Assembly (NCBI RefSeq): GCF_900162615.1
Contig: NZ_FUFN01000008.1
Coordinates: 124,001 to 188,000 of the forward strand
Length of the DNA: 64,000 bases
From: Virgibacillus proomii
Lineage (GTDB): Bacteria; Bacillota; Bacilli; Bacillales; Amphibacillaceae
Direction: 5' to 3'
The notes below the pieces were generated by a model, which did not search any database, was not told the origin of the DNA, and saw nothing but the letters and a program-made list of their open reading frames with translations. This document shows positions 33,925-42,680 of this stretch, piece by piece. Positions within the stretch are counted from its first letter, which is position 1; the number at the start of each line of letters is the position of its first letter. A program made the position numbers and the translations under genes.

Positions 33925-35130
33925 TTATTCACTAAGCCCTACTTTATAATCTACGTTTTCCGTATAAACATTTGCCGCATTCCAAAGTAGGAACTCATGA
34001 ATATCGTTTTCATACAATGCTTTAATTTGTGCCTCTACTTCTGCCTTACCATATTGCTTTGGTGCACCAGAATATAACCAAGGAGCTTCAAAGTCCTGAA
34101 TCCATGGTCTAGAAACTGGAGAATCCTCTAATTTACCTAATACTTCATTTTCTACTTTTGCATATTCGCTAACTAACTTATACGGCTCCGTATCAGGATT
34201 TTCAATGCCAAAGTAAGAAGTCCAATGACTTGGATATATCATCGAAGAAATAATGTCAACATTACTTGCAATTTTTGAGAAGTTCTGCCCTATGCCAGGC
34301 GTTTCTTCTATAGTTGCTGCGTAGCCAAATATGTCGACCGAAACATCGACATCGTAGTTAGACAATTCTTCACGAGCATACTTTACAAAGTCTGTTACTG
34401 CTTGTACTCGCTTCTTGACATCATCCATTTCTATATCTTTATAGTCGCCTAAACCATAGTCCAATTCTTTATCCCTTGTTTCAAAGCCTTCCGGAAATCG
34501 AACATAATCAAATTGAATTTCCTGAAAGCCCATTTCTGCTGCCTTTTTCCCGATCTGCACATTATATTCCCATACTTCTTTTTCAAATGGATTAACGAAT
34601 GCCTCCCCTTTTCCATTCACCCAAACTTGCCCGTTTTTGGTAAAAGAGAGATCTGGGCGTTTTTTAGCTAAAACAGAATCTTTAAATACTACGACTCTAG
34701 CAATCGGATAAATTCCTTTTTCTTCAAGCTCCTGCATCATTTTCTTTGGATTTTTTATGTATTTTTTTGCCATATCCTCATATGGCGACCCCTTTTCCGG
34801 AGTAAATGTTAAATACCCATTATCCTCTTTAATATCAATTACCATTGTATTTAAGTCAGTATTCTCTATTAACTTAACAAGCGATTTAAATTTGCTTCCC
34901 CCAGCAGAGTGCCCGGTTACATAAATTCCACGCACAGCGTCTGGATATTCAAAGTTATAATCGGATGTATAAACAAAACGCTTTAGTTTATCATCCAGTG
35001 ATTTTAAACTAAGTTGACGTTCCTGATGCAAACCTGCCGTCACTGTTTTATCATTTGCACTTACAATAACTGGTACATTTAACAAAACAATGCTCAGTAT
35101 TGCTAATAACAGAATTCGCTTTCTCATCAT
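33925..35130 (-). CDS. secreted DUF4015 putative glycoside hydrolase
   Basis: 401 aa protein with an N-terminal signal peptide (MRKRILLLAILSIVLLNVP, Ala cleavage region VSANDK) and a TIM-barrel-like DUF4015 domain: VRGIYVTGHSAGG, MVIDIKEDNGYLTFT, IARVVVFKDSVLA, EIQFDYVRFP, VDVSVDIFGYAA. Such proteins are predicted polysaccharide- or peptidoglycan-acting enzymes but are poorly characterised. The ribosome site (TAGG) is weak. It is divergent from selD and not in an operon. Confidence 0.85.
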   Translation of the reverse strand: MMRKRILLLAILSIVLLNVPVIVSANDKTVTAGLHQERQLSLKSLDDKLKRFVYTSDYNFEYPDAVRGIYVTGHSAGGSKFKSLVKLIENTDLNTMVIDIKEDNGYLTFTPEKGSPYEDMAKKYIKNPKKMMQELEEKGIYPIARVVVFKDSVLAKKRPDLSFTKNGQVWVNGKGEAFVNPFEKEVWEYNVQIGKKAAEMGFQEIQFDYVRFPEGFETRDKELDYGLGDYKDIEMDDVKKRVQAVTDFVKYAREELSNYDVDVSVDIFGYAATIEETPGIGQNFSKIASNVDIISSMIYPSHWTSYFGIENPDTEPYKLVSEYAKVENEVLGKLEDSPVSRPWIQDFEAPWLYSGAPKQYGKAEVEAQIKALYENDIHEFLLWNAANVYTENVDYKVGLSE

Positions 35131-35375
35131 AACCTATCAATCCCCATTTTTTAATTATGAATCTAGTATAAAGGATAATATGTCATTATGAAATGGATTT
35201 TATCGTTTTTTGCCGAAAAATAGATACGATTTCCTAGATTATGTGCAGAATGAATGATTACTCTACTAGTAGCACAATGTATTCATTTTTGTTGTTTTTA
35301 AACAGCCCCTATTATGCAAAGAGAAAAAGTTTGGTCTATAATATATGTAGATTCATAAGAAAGGAAGTTTTCTTT

Positions 35376-36425
35376 ATGACAAACAACAAAATTAAACTCA
35401 CCTCTCTCACTTCAAAAGGAGGATGCGGTTGTAAAATTGGTCCTGCAGATCTAGCAGAAATTATGAGAGAGTTACCACCAGCAACTCCAAATCCAAATTT
35501 ACTTGTTGGTTTACATACTAGTGATGACGCTGGTGTCTATCGAATTAATGATGATACAGCTTTAGTTCAAACCGTTGATTTTTTTACCCCAATTGTAGAT
35601 GACCCATATTCATTTGGACAAATTGCTGCTGCTAATGCAATTAGTGATATTTACGCAATGGGCGGAACACCAATTACCGCACTAAATATTGTTGCCTTTC
35701 CAGTCTCTACCTTGAATAAACAAATCTTAACAGATATATTGCGTGGAGCCGGAGATAAATTGAAAGAAGCTGATGTCACGTTAGTTGGCGGTCATTCCAT
35801 TGATGATAAAGAGCCAAAGTTTGGTCTCGCTGTAACCGGAATTGTACATCCTAATAAAGTAAGAACAAACGGTGGAGCTCGTGTTGGGGATAAGTTAATT
35901 CTGACAAAACCAATCGGTGTAGGTATCTTGACAACCTCTATCAAACGAAATTTACTAACAAAAGAAGAAATTGATCAAGTCACAAATGTAATGGCTACAT
36001 TAAATAGAACGGCAGCTGAAGTCATGCAAAATTATCAAGTGCATGCATGTACGGATGTTACCGGTTTTGGCTTATTAGGACATGCCTCCGAAATGGCAAA
36101 AGCAAGTAATGTTAGTCTGCATATTTATCATAAACAAGTTCCTAAACTACCGAGAGTAAGATCATTAGCGGAATCAGGAGCTATACCGGGTGGAACGAAA
36201 AATAACTTTTCCCATGTGTTCTCCGATGTTTCTTTTCCTGATACAATGGATAAAATCGATCAATTAATCTTGTGTGATGCCGTTACATCTGGGGGATTGC
36301 TTATGGCTGTAGCGAATGAAGAAGCCGATGATCTGCTTGCAGAACTAAAAAAATCGGGAGTACATGCTTCTGTTATTGGAGAGACAACTGACGCATCAGT
36401 CGGACATATTTACGTGGATGAATGA
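35376..36425 (+). CDS. selD: selenide, water dikinase (selenophosphate synthetase)
   Basis: Makes selenophosphate from selenide and ATP. 349 aa from the ATG at 35376 (AAAGGAAG upstream; TATAAT at 35337). The active site reads GGCGCKIGP with Cys17 and Lys20; it is a Cys type, not selenocysteine. The ATP site includes VGGHSIDDKEPKFG and VTGFGLLGHASEMAKA. The user of its product, mnmH, lies 306 bp downstream. No selA, selB or tRNA-Sec is in the window, so the selenium is probably used for tRNA selenouridine. Confidence 0.93.
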   Translation: MTNNKIKLTSLTSKGGCGCKIGPADLAEIMRELPPATPNPNLLVGLHTSDDAGVYRINDDTALVQTVDFFTPIVDDPYSFGQIAAANAISDIYAMGGTPITALNIVAFPVSTLNKQILTDILRGAGDKLKEADVTLVGGHSIDDKEPKFGLAVTGIVHPNKVRTNGGARVGDKLILTKPIGVGILTTSIKRNLLTKEEIDQVTNVMATLNRTAAEVMQNYQVHACTDVTGFGLLGHASEMAKASNVSLHIYHKQVPKLPRVRSLAESGAIPGGTKNNFSHVFSDVSFPDTMDKIDQLILCDAVTSGGLLMAVANEEADDLLAELKKSGVHASVIGETTDASVGHIYVDE

Positions 36426-36731
36426 CTTAATAGTTATTAAAATTACTTTCTTTGCTCATACTAATTACCAGTATAGATAGTGTCTAAAGCCTAAGAGTGA
36501 AATAGTTTCCTATTATAAAAACATCCCTGAAGTAATTATGTTTGTTTTAAATAAATCCATCTTTGTGAAAAGATTTCATTCCGTATGAGGGCTATTCATT
36601 TCCATGGATGGTGATTGAACGTAGCATGAAAATGTGTCCCCTTCAACTTAAATTTCTTGGTGTACTTAACGAATTAACGGGAATTCATGTTGGCTTTACT
36701 ACAAATTAGTATTCAGAAAGGTGGCAGGACA

Positions 36732-37784
36732 TTGATTCAAGATATTTCTATCGAAGAATTACGGTCGGTAAAACAAATAGAAAAATGGAACCTTATTGAT
36801 GTACGATCACCATCAGAATATCAGAATGCCACCATCCCTGGCAGTATTAATATTCCTTTTTTTAATGATACAGAAAGAAGAGAAGTGGGAACTTTATATA
36901 AACAGGTTAGCCCACAGGCAGCAAAAGAAAAGGGATTAGAACTTATTTCTAAAAAACTCCCCGATTTTGTAAAAGAGTTTGCCAAGATAGATGGCGAGAA
37001 AGTCATATTTTGTTGGCGTGGTGGCATGCGTAGTAAAACGTCTGCCACCGTTCTTGACTTAATGGGGATAAAAGTTTATCGCTTAAATGGAGGTTACCGT
37101 AGTTATCGGAATTGGGTCGTAAAAACAATACAGACATTAAATTGGGAATCAGAAGCTTGTGTATTAAACGGACATACCGGATCAGGAAAAACTACCATAC
37201 TAAAAAAGCTAGCTAGTTTTCATTATCCAGTCATCGATCTCGAAGCAATGGCAAACCACCGAGGTTCTATATTTGGTCAAATTGGTTTAAAACCCCATAA
37301 TCAAAAAACATTTGATGCATTATTAATCGAACAAATTGACAAATTAAAGCATACCCCATTTGTACTAATTGAAGGCGAAAGCAAACGAATTGGCCGAATC
37401 CTTTTACCGGATTTTCTGTTAGACAAAAAGGAAAGAGGAACACAATTTATTATCGATGTACCAATTGAAGAACGAACAAAACAAATCATCGAAGATTATC
37501 AGCCATGGAAACATGAAGTAGCCTGCTTGGAAGCATTTAAACGGATTAAGAAACGAATTCATACACCTATTGCAAATCAGATTGAGACGGACTTGCAATT
37601 AGGAAGATATGATTCCGCTGTCCGGCTGTTACTCGAATACTATTACGACCCGCTTTATGATTATACAACGGAACAAATACCAGAAGATAGAAAGATAACG
37701 ATTAAAGCTAATAATATAGAAGAGGCTTATCACTTATTGAAAACGCAAATTGACAGTAAATGGAGTATAATAAAAAGTAAATAA
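36732..37784 (+). CDS. mnmH: tRNA 2-selenouridine synthase
   Basis: Replaces sulfur of 2-thiouridine at tRNA position 34 by selenium from selenophosphate. 350 aa: a rhodanese domain (about 5-125) with the catalytic Cys94 in FCWRGGMRS, then a P-loop domain with GHTGSGKT (147-154). I start at the TTG at 36732, seven bases after AAAGGTGG, giving MIQDISIEEL; an ATG at 36687 lies before the ribosome site. It forms the selenouridine pair with selD. The 306 bp between them hold no other feature I can see. Confidence 0.93.
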   Translation: MIQDISIEELRSVKQIEKWNLIDVRSPSEYQNATIPGSINIPFFNDTERREVGTLYKQVSPQAAKEKGLELISKKLPDFVKEFAKIDGEKVIFCWRGGMRSKTSATVLDLMGIKVYRLNGGYRSYRNWVVKTIQTLNWESEACVLNGHTGSGKTTILKKLASFHYPVIDLEAMANHRGSIFGQIGLKPHNQKTFDALLIEQIDKLKHTPFVLIEGESKRIGRILLPDFLLDKKERGTQFIIDVPIEERTKQIIEDYQPWKHEVACLEAFKRIKKRIHTPIANQIETDLQLGRYDSAVRLLLEYYYDPLYDYTTEQIPEDRKITIKANNIEEAYHLLKTQIDSKWSIIKSK

Positions 37785-37891
37785 GCCATCATATGAACTT
37801 TATTTTATTTTTAAGTGAAGAAAAACTGGATTCCGCATTATTGCTGAATGAGACAGAATATCTAAATAAAGGCATCTTTGCTTCTTGATGC

Positions 37892-37920
37892 TTGCAATTT
37901 ACAGTTAAGATTTATATAAT
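37892..37920 (+). promoter_or_regulatory. promoter of T-box-trpS
   Basis: -35 TTGCAA (37892-37897), a 17-base spacer, -10 TATAAT (37915-37920), about 30 bases before the T-box leader. Confidence 0.7.
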
Positions 37921-37949
37921 AAAACAAAATTAATATGTTTGGCGATGAC

Positions 37950-38145
37950 AAAGATATAGTACAATTGCCCGCTGGTTTATAGAGAGCTTGTGGCTGGTGA
38001 AAACAAGTACCAAGGTTAATTGGAAGTGGACTTTCGAGCTAATTTTATATTTGAAAGTGACCTTACTGGCTGTTTGTAAGGTAATCAGGGTGGCACCGCG
38101 GTTCAATCGTCCCTATTTATTGGATGGTTGGGCCTTTTTGTATGA
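37950..38145 (+). promoter_or_regulatory. T-box riboswitch (tRNA-Trp)
   Basis: Leader with Stem I start (AGAGAGCTTGTGG), a specifier loop offering TGG at 38027-38029 (GAAGTGGAC), the conserved T-box AGGGTGGCACCGCGG at 38087-38101 and a terminator stem CAATCGTCC/GGATGGTTG followed by GGCCTTTTT. Uncharged tRNA-Trp would bind and allow transcription of trpS. Confidence 0.92.
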
Positions 38146-38169
38146 AATAATAAATTTGGAGTGAGTAAG

Positions 38170-39177
38170 ATGAAAACAATCTTTTCAGGAATTCAACCTA
38201 GTGGTACATTAACGCTTGGAAATTATCTAGGTGCACTAAAGCACTTTACGGAACTTCAGGATGATCATAACTGTTTTTTTTGCATTGTAGATGAGCATGC
38301 AATCACTGTTCCACAGGATCGGTTAAAGCTTAGAAACAATATTCGCTCATTGGCAGCACTTTACTTGGCATCGGGGATCGATCCGGAAAAATCAACTTTA
38401 TTTATCCAATCCGAAGTCCCGGCTCATACCCAATTGGGCTGGATGTTACAATCCATTAGCTATATGGGTGAGCTAGAAAGAATGACACAGTTTAAAGATA
38501 AATCAGCTGAAAAAGAAACAGCCATCTCCTCAAGCCTGTTAACGTACCCAGTTTTAATGGCTGCAGATATCTTATTATATCAAGCCGATATTGTACCTGT
38601 TGGAGAAGATCAAAAACAGCATTTAGAATTAACAAGGAATTTAGCTGAACGTTTTAATAACAAATATAATGACATCTTTACAATTCCAGAAGCTAGCATT
38701 CCAAAAGTAGGCGCTCGAATCATGTCCTTACAGAACCCATTGAAAAAAATGAGTAAGTCAGACGAAAATGAAAAAGCCTTTATTTCCATGCTAGATGATC
38801 CGAAGAAAATTGAAAAGAAAATCAAAAGTGCTGTCACCGACTCAGACGGTGTTGTAAAATATGATAAAGAGAATAAACTAGGAGTATCAAACCTGCTTGT
38901 CATTCATTCCATTTGCTCTGGGGAATCCATCGAAGAACTGGAAGTTAGATATGCAGGTAAAGGCTACGGAGAATTTAAACAAGGAGTAGCAAAAGCAGTT
39001 ATTGATATTTTAAAACCTATTCAAGATAAATACAATGCATTAATTCATTCAGATGAGCTTGATGATATTTTAGACAGAGGGGCGGAAAAAGCTGCTCCCA
39101 TTGCCAATCGCACATTAGTCAAAGCTAAAAAAGCAATGGGTCTAGGTCGAGTTAAAAAGAAAAAAGGACAAGAATAA
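38170..39177 (+). CDS. trpS: tryptophanyl-tRNA synthetase
   Basis: Class I synthetase of 335 aa that charges tRNA-Trp. The HIGH-like motif is PSGTLTLGNYLG near residues 9-20 and the KMSKS loop is LKKMSKSDE. GEDQKQHLELTRNLAERFN is the family segment. The ATG at 38170 lies eight bases after GGAG; the GTG at 38161 is too close to it. Expression is controlled by the T-box leader just upstream. Confidence 0.96.
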   Translation: MKTIFSGIQPSGTLTLGNYLGALKHFTELQDDHNCFFCIVDEHAITVPQDRLKLRNNIRSLAALYLASGIDPEKSTLFIQSEVPAHTQLGWMLQSISYMGELERMTQFKDKSAEKETAISSSLLTYPVLMAADILLYQADIVPVGEDQKQHLELTRNLAERFNNKYNDIFTIPEASIPKVGARIMSLQNPLKKMSKSDENEKAFISMLDDPKKIEKKIKSAVTDSDGVVKYDKENKLGVSNLLVIHSICSGESIEELEVRYAGKGYGEFKQGVAKAVIDILKPIQDKYNALIHSDELDDILDRGAEKAAPIANRTLVKAKKAMGLGRVKKKKGQE

Positions 39178-39300
39178 AAGCGAAAGCGCTCGGTTACCGA
39201 CACAGAAACGGCAAAGCTTCTGACGAGATAAAAAGAAACTTCATTCAAGGGTTACTTAAGTTAAACAATCATATTTCAAAAAATAAATGGATTTTTTTCA
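39177..39300 (+). repeat. degenerate element C (left part) with an element A left end
   Basis: AAAAGCGAAAGCGCTCGG ... CTTCTGACGAGATAAA resembles the left part of C1 and C5; AGAAACTTCATTCAAG directly after ATAAA (39226-39248) is the left end of A, and ATTTCAAAAAATAAATGG recalls the C tail. Much decayed. Confidence 0.5.
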
Positions 39301-39301
39301 G

Positions 39302-39338
39302 AAAAAGACGGATGGGACACCAAAGCATGCCCCATCCG
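39302..39338 (-). terminator. terminator of yjbA
   Basis: CGGATGGG (39309-39316) pairs with CCCATCCG (39331-39338); on the minus strand a T5 run follows. Confidence 0.75.
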
Positions 39339-39353
39339 CTACTGCTTTTTCAC

Positions 39354-40109
39354 TTATTTTGATGCATTTTGCTCCTGACCATTTTCTACTTCCCACATTT
39401 TTTCTAAAAAAGGTTGCCCTTTAATTAATTTACGGCACAAATCTTCATGTCTTGGACTCCAGCCTTGTTTCACACCCTCATACAAAGCTTCCCAAACCTG
39501 CTCTTCCTCCATAAATCGGATATAAGGGTAGCGCTTAGGGTCCCATTCTGTTAACCAATATCGCAGTTCTTCCAAGTTATTAGTAGTTTTCAGTTGATCT
39601 AATGCCATCATCAGTAATTGTTTTAATTGCCGTTCTCTTCTTGTCAGACCAAAAATTAACTCAGGTGGCATCGAAAGCATATGATATTCCTTTTTATAAT
39701 GTTTAGCATCATATTTAAACGATTGTACCTTGGCATTTTTGATCATATCATAAACGAGCTGTTCCTGCCTTGGTATTAAGCGACTTTTACGAACAGGAAT
39801 CTTATAACCAATAGTATCGAATGCCAATATGTCATTTCCGTCTGTAACTATACTAGCAAAATCCAATACAGTTCTTTCCTGACCTTTTCGCATATACGCC
39901 CGTTTATAAATTGTATCAAGTAGGGACTTTGGTAATTCTTGCATATCATTTTCAATGTAGAAAAACAATTCCTTTGTTATGTATAGCAATGGCACTTGGT
40001 CGAGTAATTCGATACCGTCTTCTTTACGCCATTCTTGAAAATAACAAACATTATAACCATTTTCTTCACCTTCAAACCAATTCACCCAAACATCATGCAT
40101 ATACAACAT
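39354..40109 (-). CDS. yjbA: YjbA family (UPF0736) protein
   Basis: 251 aa cytoplasmic protein starting MLYMHDVWVNWFEGEENGYNVC, characteristic of the UPF0736/YjbA family conserved in Bacillaceae. GAGGG lies seven bases before the ATG at 40109; the upstream 16 codons of the frame are not coding. Also visible: GYKIPVRKSRLIPRQEQLVYDM. The function is unknown. Its position between fabF and trpS is conserved. Confidence 0.88.
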   Translation of the reverse strand: MLYMHDVWVNWFEGEENGYNVCYFQEWRKEDGIELLDQVPLLYITKELFFYIENDMQELPKSLLDTIYKRAYMRKGQERTVLDFASIVTDGNDILAFDTIGYKIPVRKSRLIPRQEQLVYDMIKNAKVQSFKYDAKHYKKEYHMLSMPPELIFGLTRRERQLKQLLMMALDQLKTTNNLEELRYWLTEWDPKRYPYIRFMEEEQVWEALYEGVKQGWSPRHEDLCRKLIKGQPFLEKMWEVENGQEQNASK

Positions 40110-40309
40110 AAAACAACCCTCACTTTTCAAACTGAACTTAACATACATTATGACCATCCTTTAAAAAAATATTCTATGTATCCTTCGATAATTTACCAAT
40201 TTGTTGTAAAGAATTAACTCCTCTCAGCAATTTCTTAATACGAATGGTCACATGTTCTATAGCCAAAATAAAGTTGTTTTTAACATGATTTAGTAAATTT
40301 AAGAGGTAT

Positions 40310-40522
40310 TTACTTCTCTTTATTAGTAGGTAATTGGCTTAATGAAATACTCATGAGGATAAAACCGACAATAAGAAAGTAGCATTCCACTCGACTGACA
40401 ATAAAACTGAAATACTCCCCCCATGAAAGACCTGCCGGAAGAAAATTCATATAGCCAATAATGGTTACTCCCCCCATCACTGAGAAGCCAAAACCAATTA
40501 GAAACAAAAATACATAGCCCAT
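40310..40522 (-). CDS. small two-helix membrane protein (70 aa)
   Basis: Hydrophobic protein with two predicted membrane segments (GYVFLFLIGFGFSVMGGVT and FLIVGFILMSISLS) and a charged C-terminal tail. TAGGGAG precedes the ATG. It recalls small membrane proteins found near fabHF in Bacillaceae, but I cannot name it. Confidence 0.65.
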   Translation of the reverse strand: MGYVFLFLIGFGFSVMGGVTIIGYMNFLPAGLSWGEYFSFIVSRVECYFLIVGFILMSISLSQLPTNKEK

Positions 40523-40805
40523 TTTATTCTCCCTACCTTGTCCACTTTTTAATAGACTATGCTTGTCCAGATAAATAAATGAAATTTAATTATAAAGAAA
40601 AGTCTTTTAAGGTACACAACCATCAATATATTAACTACGTTTCTGCATTAAAACTCTTTTCAATATCAAGTGAACTATGAAGTGAAACTTCATTCAGTAT
40701 TGACTTTCCTTGAAGTAACAAAGGATAAAAAACCTAAATATTCTGATAAAGGTTTTTTTGCTGCGTGAATGCTTAATCCAAAGTCTTTCTCGTCCTTGAA
40801 AAATC

Positions 40806-40897
40806 GCGATGTGTCGCTGTCGCAGTTTTCCTTGTCCTTGAAAAAGAAAAGCACTTTTTCTGCGTGCGATGTGTCGCTGTCGCAGTTTTCCTTGTCC
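40806..40897 (+). repeat. two copies of a 32-base repeat, 60 bases apart
   Basis: The segment from GCGATGTGTCGCTGTCGCAG to TTTTCCTTGTCC starts at 40806 and again at 40866. The flanking TCCTTGAAAAA is also repeated. A relative (CCTTGTCCTTGAAAAATCGC) occurs at 46921-46940, so this is a dispersed element too. GCGA/TCGC and CTGTCGCAG are partly self-complementary. Confidence 0.7.
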
Positions 40898-41042
40898 TGT
40901 AATCTGAACGAATCTGGATAGATACCCTTCCTCTCATAACGTTCGCAAAAAAATAATTAGGCGACATGTGAACCGATGTTGACAGATCGTAGTCGAAATT
41001 ACAAGCTTGCTACAACTTGAGCACATAAGTTAGTCGAAGTTA

Positions 41043-41273
41043 CACTTGGCTTGTCGCCAAGTCTTTATGGCGAAAGCTGTAGTTTTTCTTATACTATAAA
41101 GTGAAACTTCATTCAGTAGGAGTTTTCTTCCCTCTCCTACTGAATGCTAGTGGAACCAATCGGGCATTTAGGGGCCGTTTTCTCCCACTTTGACTCTTTG
41201 GTCTTGAAGTGGGAATCTTACGGCACCTTACATGCGGGATAAACCCTAAAATTTTTTGCTTTCGTATAGTGCA
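41043..41273 (+). repeat. dispersed element B, copy B5, interrupted by A4
   Basis: ACTTGGC/GCCAAGT and TGTAG/CTATA hairpins up to ACTATAAA, then A4, then the B tail CCCTAAAATTTTTTGC ... GTATAGTGC. Base for base close to the uninterrupted B1. Confidence 0.8.
41096..41243 (+). repeat. dispersed element A, copy A4 (short form) with ATAAA flanks
   Basis: ATAAA at 41096-41100 and 41239-41243. Left stem CATTCAGTAGGAG/CTCCTACTGAATG. It lacks about 27 bases (the ACCACAAGGG...GGCCC part) found in A1-A3; the right stem CCCACTT/AAGTGGG with GGCCGT/ACGGCA remains. Confidence 0.88.
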
Positions 41274-41313
41274 AAAAAATATCCACCATGTAGAACCGGA
41301 TTTAATTTATAAC

Positions 41314-41403
41314 AAAAAAGCCGTCTATGTTGGTACTGTATCCCAGAAGTGAGAGTAAAAAATCTAACTTCTGGGGTAACCCACCGTTTAGCACGACTTT
41401 TTT
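41314..41403 (-). terminator. terminator of fabHF
   Basis: Inner stem CCCAGAAGT (41342-41350) with ACTTCTGGG (41367-41375), an outer partial pairing near GCCGT/ACGAC, and T6 on the minus strand (41314-41319). Confidence 0.65.
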
Positions 41404-41415
41404 AATATAACGGAA

Positions 41416-42654
41416 CTATTGATACTTCTTAAACACCAGGGCAACGTTATGCCCGCCAAATCCAAGTGAATTACTAAGCACTACGTCTACATCCTGTTCT
41501 CTTGCTTTATTAGGTACATAATCTAAATCACAGTCCGGATCTGGTGTCTCATAATTAATAGTTGGAGGAATCATTCCTTCGACAATCGTTTTTACAGAAA
41601 TAACAGATTCTACTCCACCAGCTGCACCTAACAAATGACCGGTCATTGATTTTGTTGATGAAATCGCAACATGTTTGGCATGCTCTCCTAAAACAGATTT
41701 AATGGCGATGGTTTCATATTTATCATTTAAATTGGTACTTGTTCCATGTGCATTAATATAATTTACTTCAGTCGGAGCAACAGATGCATCATTCAAAGCC
41801 TCTTGCATAGCCCGGGCAGCCCCCTCACCACTTTCGGCCGGGGCAGTGATGTGATAGGCATCGCCTGTAGCGCCGTAGCCGACAATTTCTGCATAAATCT
41901 TCGCATTCCGCGCCAAGGCAGATTCGAGTTCTTCTAAGACTAATATTCCACAGCCTTCTCCCATAACAAAACCATCCCGATTTTTATCAAACGGACGGCT
42001 TGCTTTTTTAGGATCTTCATTTACTGAAAGTGCCTTTGCTGATGAAAACCCTGCAAAAGCCATATTTGATATTGGTGCTTCAGTTCCTCCAGTAATGATT
42101 GCATCCGCATCTCCACGTTGAACTGCTCGAAAAGCATCACCAATAGAGCTCGCTCCAGAAGCACAAGCTGTTACAGTACAAGAATTAATCCCTTTAGCCC
42201 CTAATTGAATCGATACTTGACCTGCAGCCATGTCTGGAATCATCATTGGTACAAAAAATGGACTAACTCGTTTTGGGCCTTTCTCCAAAAGTTTCTTATG
42301 CTGATCCTCCCATGTTTGCATACCGCCAATTCCGCAGCCAATCCACACACCTACACGATTACGGTTGTTATCGTTGATTGGTAAATCTGCATCTTCCACA
42401 GCCATCTTTGCTGCTATAACTGCATATTGAGTAAATAAATCCATTTTACGTGCATCTTTTCTTTCAATATACGGAGAAGGGTCAAAATCTTTTATTTCTG
42501 CAGCTGCCTTAGCAGGAAACAACTCTTTATCTACTTTTGTAACAAAATCAATCCCTGTTTTCCCTGCAATAAGGTTTTCCCACATATCATTTACATTATT
42601 TCCAACTGGTGTAACGGCGCCAAGTCCTGTTATTACCACTCTTCTTTGTTTCAT
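41416..42654 (-). CDS. fabF: beta-ketoacyl-ACP synthase II
   Basis: Elongating condensing enzyme of type II fatty acid synthesis; 412 aa. The catalytic triad is Cys164 (TACASGASS), His303 (NAHGTSTN) and His340 (SMTGHLLGAAG). It lies 26 bp downstream of fabH in one operon with a FapR-like site. Length and start (MKQRRVVITGLG) match the family. Confidence 0.96.
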   Translation of the reverse strand: MKQRRVVITGLGAVTPVGNNVNDMWENLIAGKTGIDFVTKVDKELFPAKAAAEIKDFDPSPYIERKDARKMDLFTQYAVIAAKMAVEDADLPINDNNRNRVGVWIGCGIGGMQTWEDQHKKLLEKGPKRVSPFFVPMMIPDMAAGQVSIQLGAKGINSCTVTACASGASSIGDAFRAVQRGDADAIITGGTEAPISNMAFAGFSSAKALSVNEDPKKASRPFDKNRDGFVMGEGCGILVLEELESALARNAKIYAEIVGYGATGDAYHITAPAESGEGAARAMQEALNDASVAPTEVNYINAHGTSTNLNDKYETIAIKSVLGEHAKHVAISSTKSMTGHLLGAAGGVESVISVKTIVEGMIPPTINYETPDPDCDLDYVPNKAREQDVDVVLSNSLGFGGHNVALVFKKYQ

Positions 42655-42680
42655 ATGGTTTTCCTCCTAGTTCCATACAA

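Larger units (their letters stand above)
40961..41318 (+). repeat. nested repeat locus: element C4 split by B5, itself split by A4
   Basis: C sequence runs 40961-41042 (GATGTTGACAGATCGTAG, GAGCACATAAGTTAGTCGAAG) and resumes at 41274 (AAATATCCACCATGTAGAA). Between them is element B (41043-41273), whose ATAAA at 41096-41100 carries element A (41101-41243). Relative ages follow: C first, then B, then A. Confidence 0.75.

Noticed and set aside
40806..40897. CRISPR-like direct repeats
   Set aside because: Only two units with one 28-base spacer that itself resembles the flank, and no cas genes; better explained as a small dispersed/tandem repeat.
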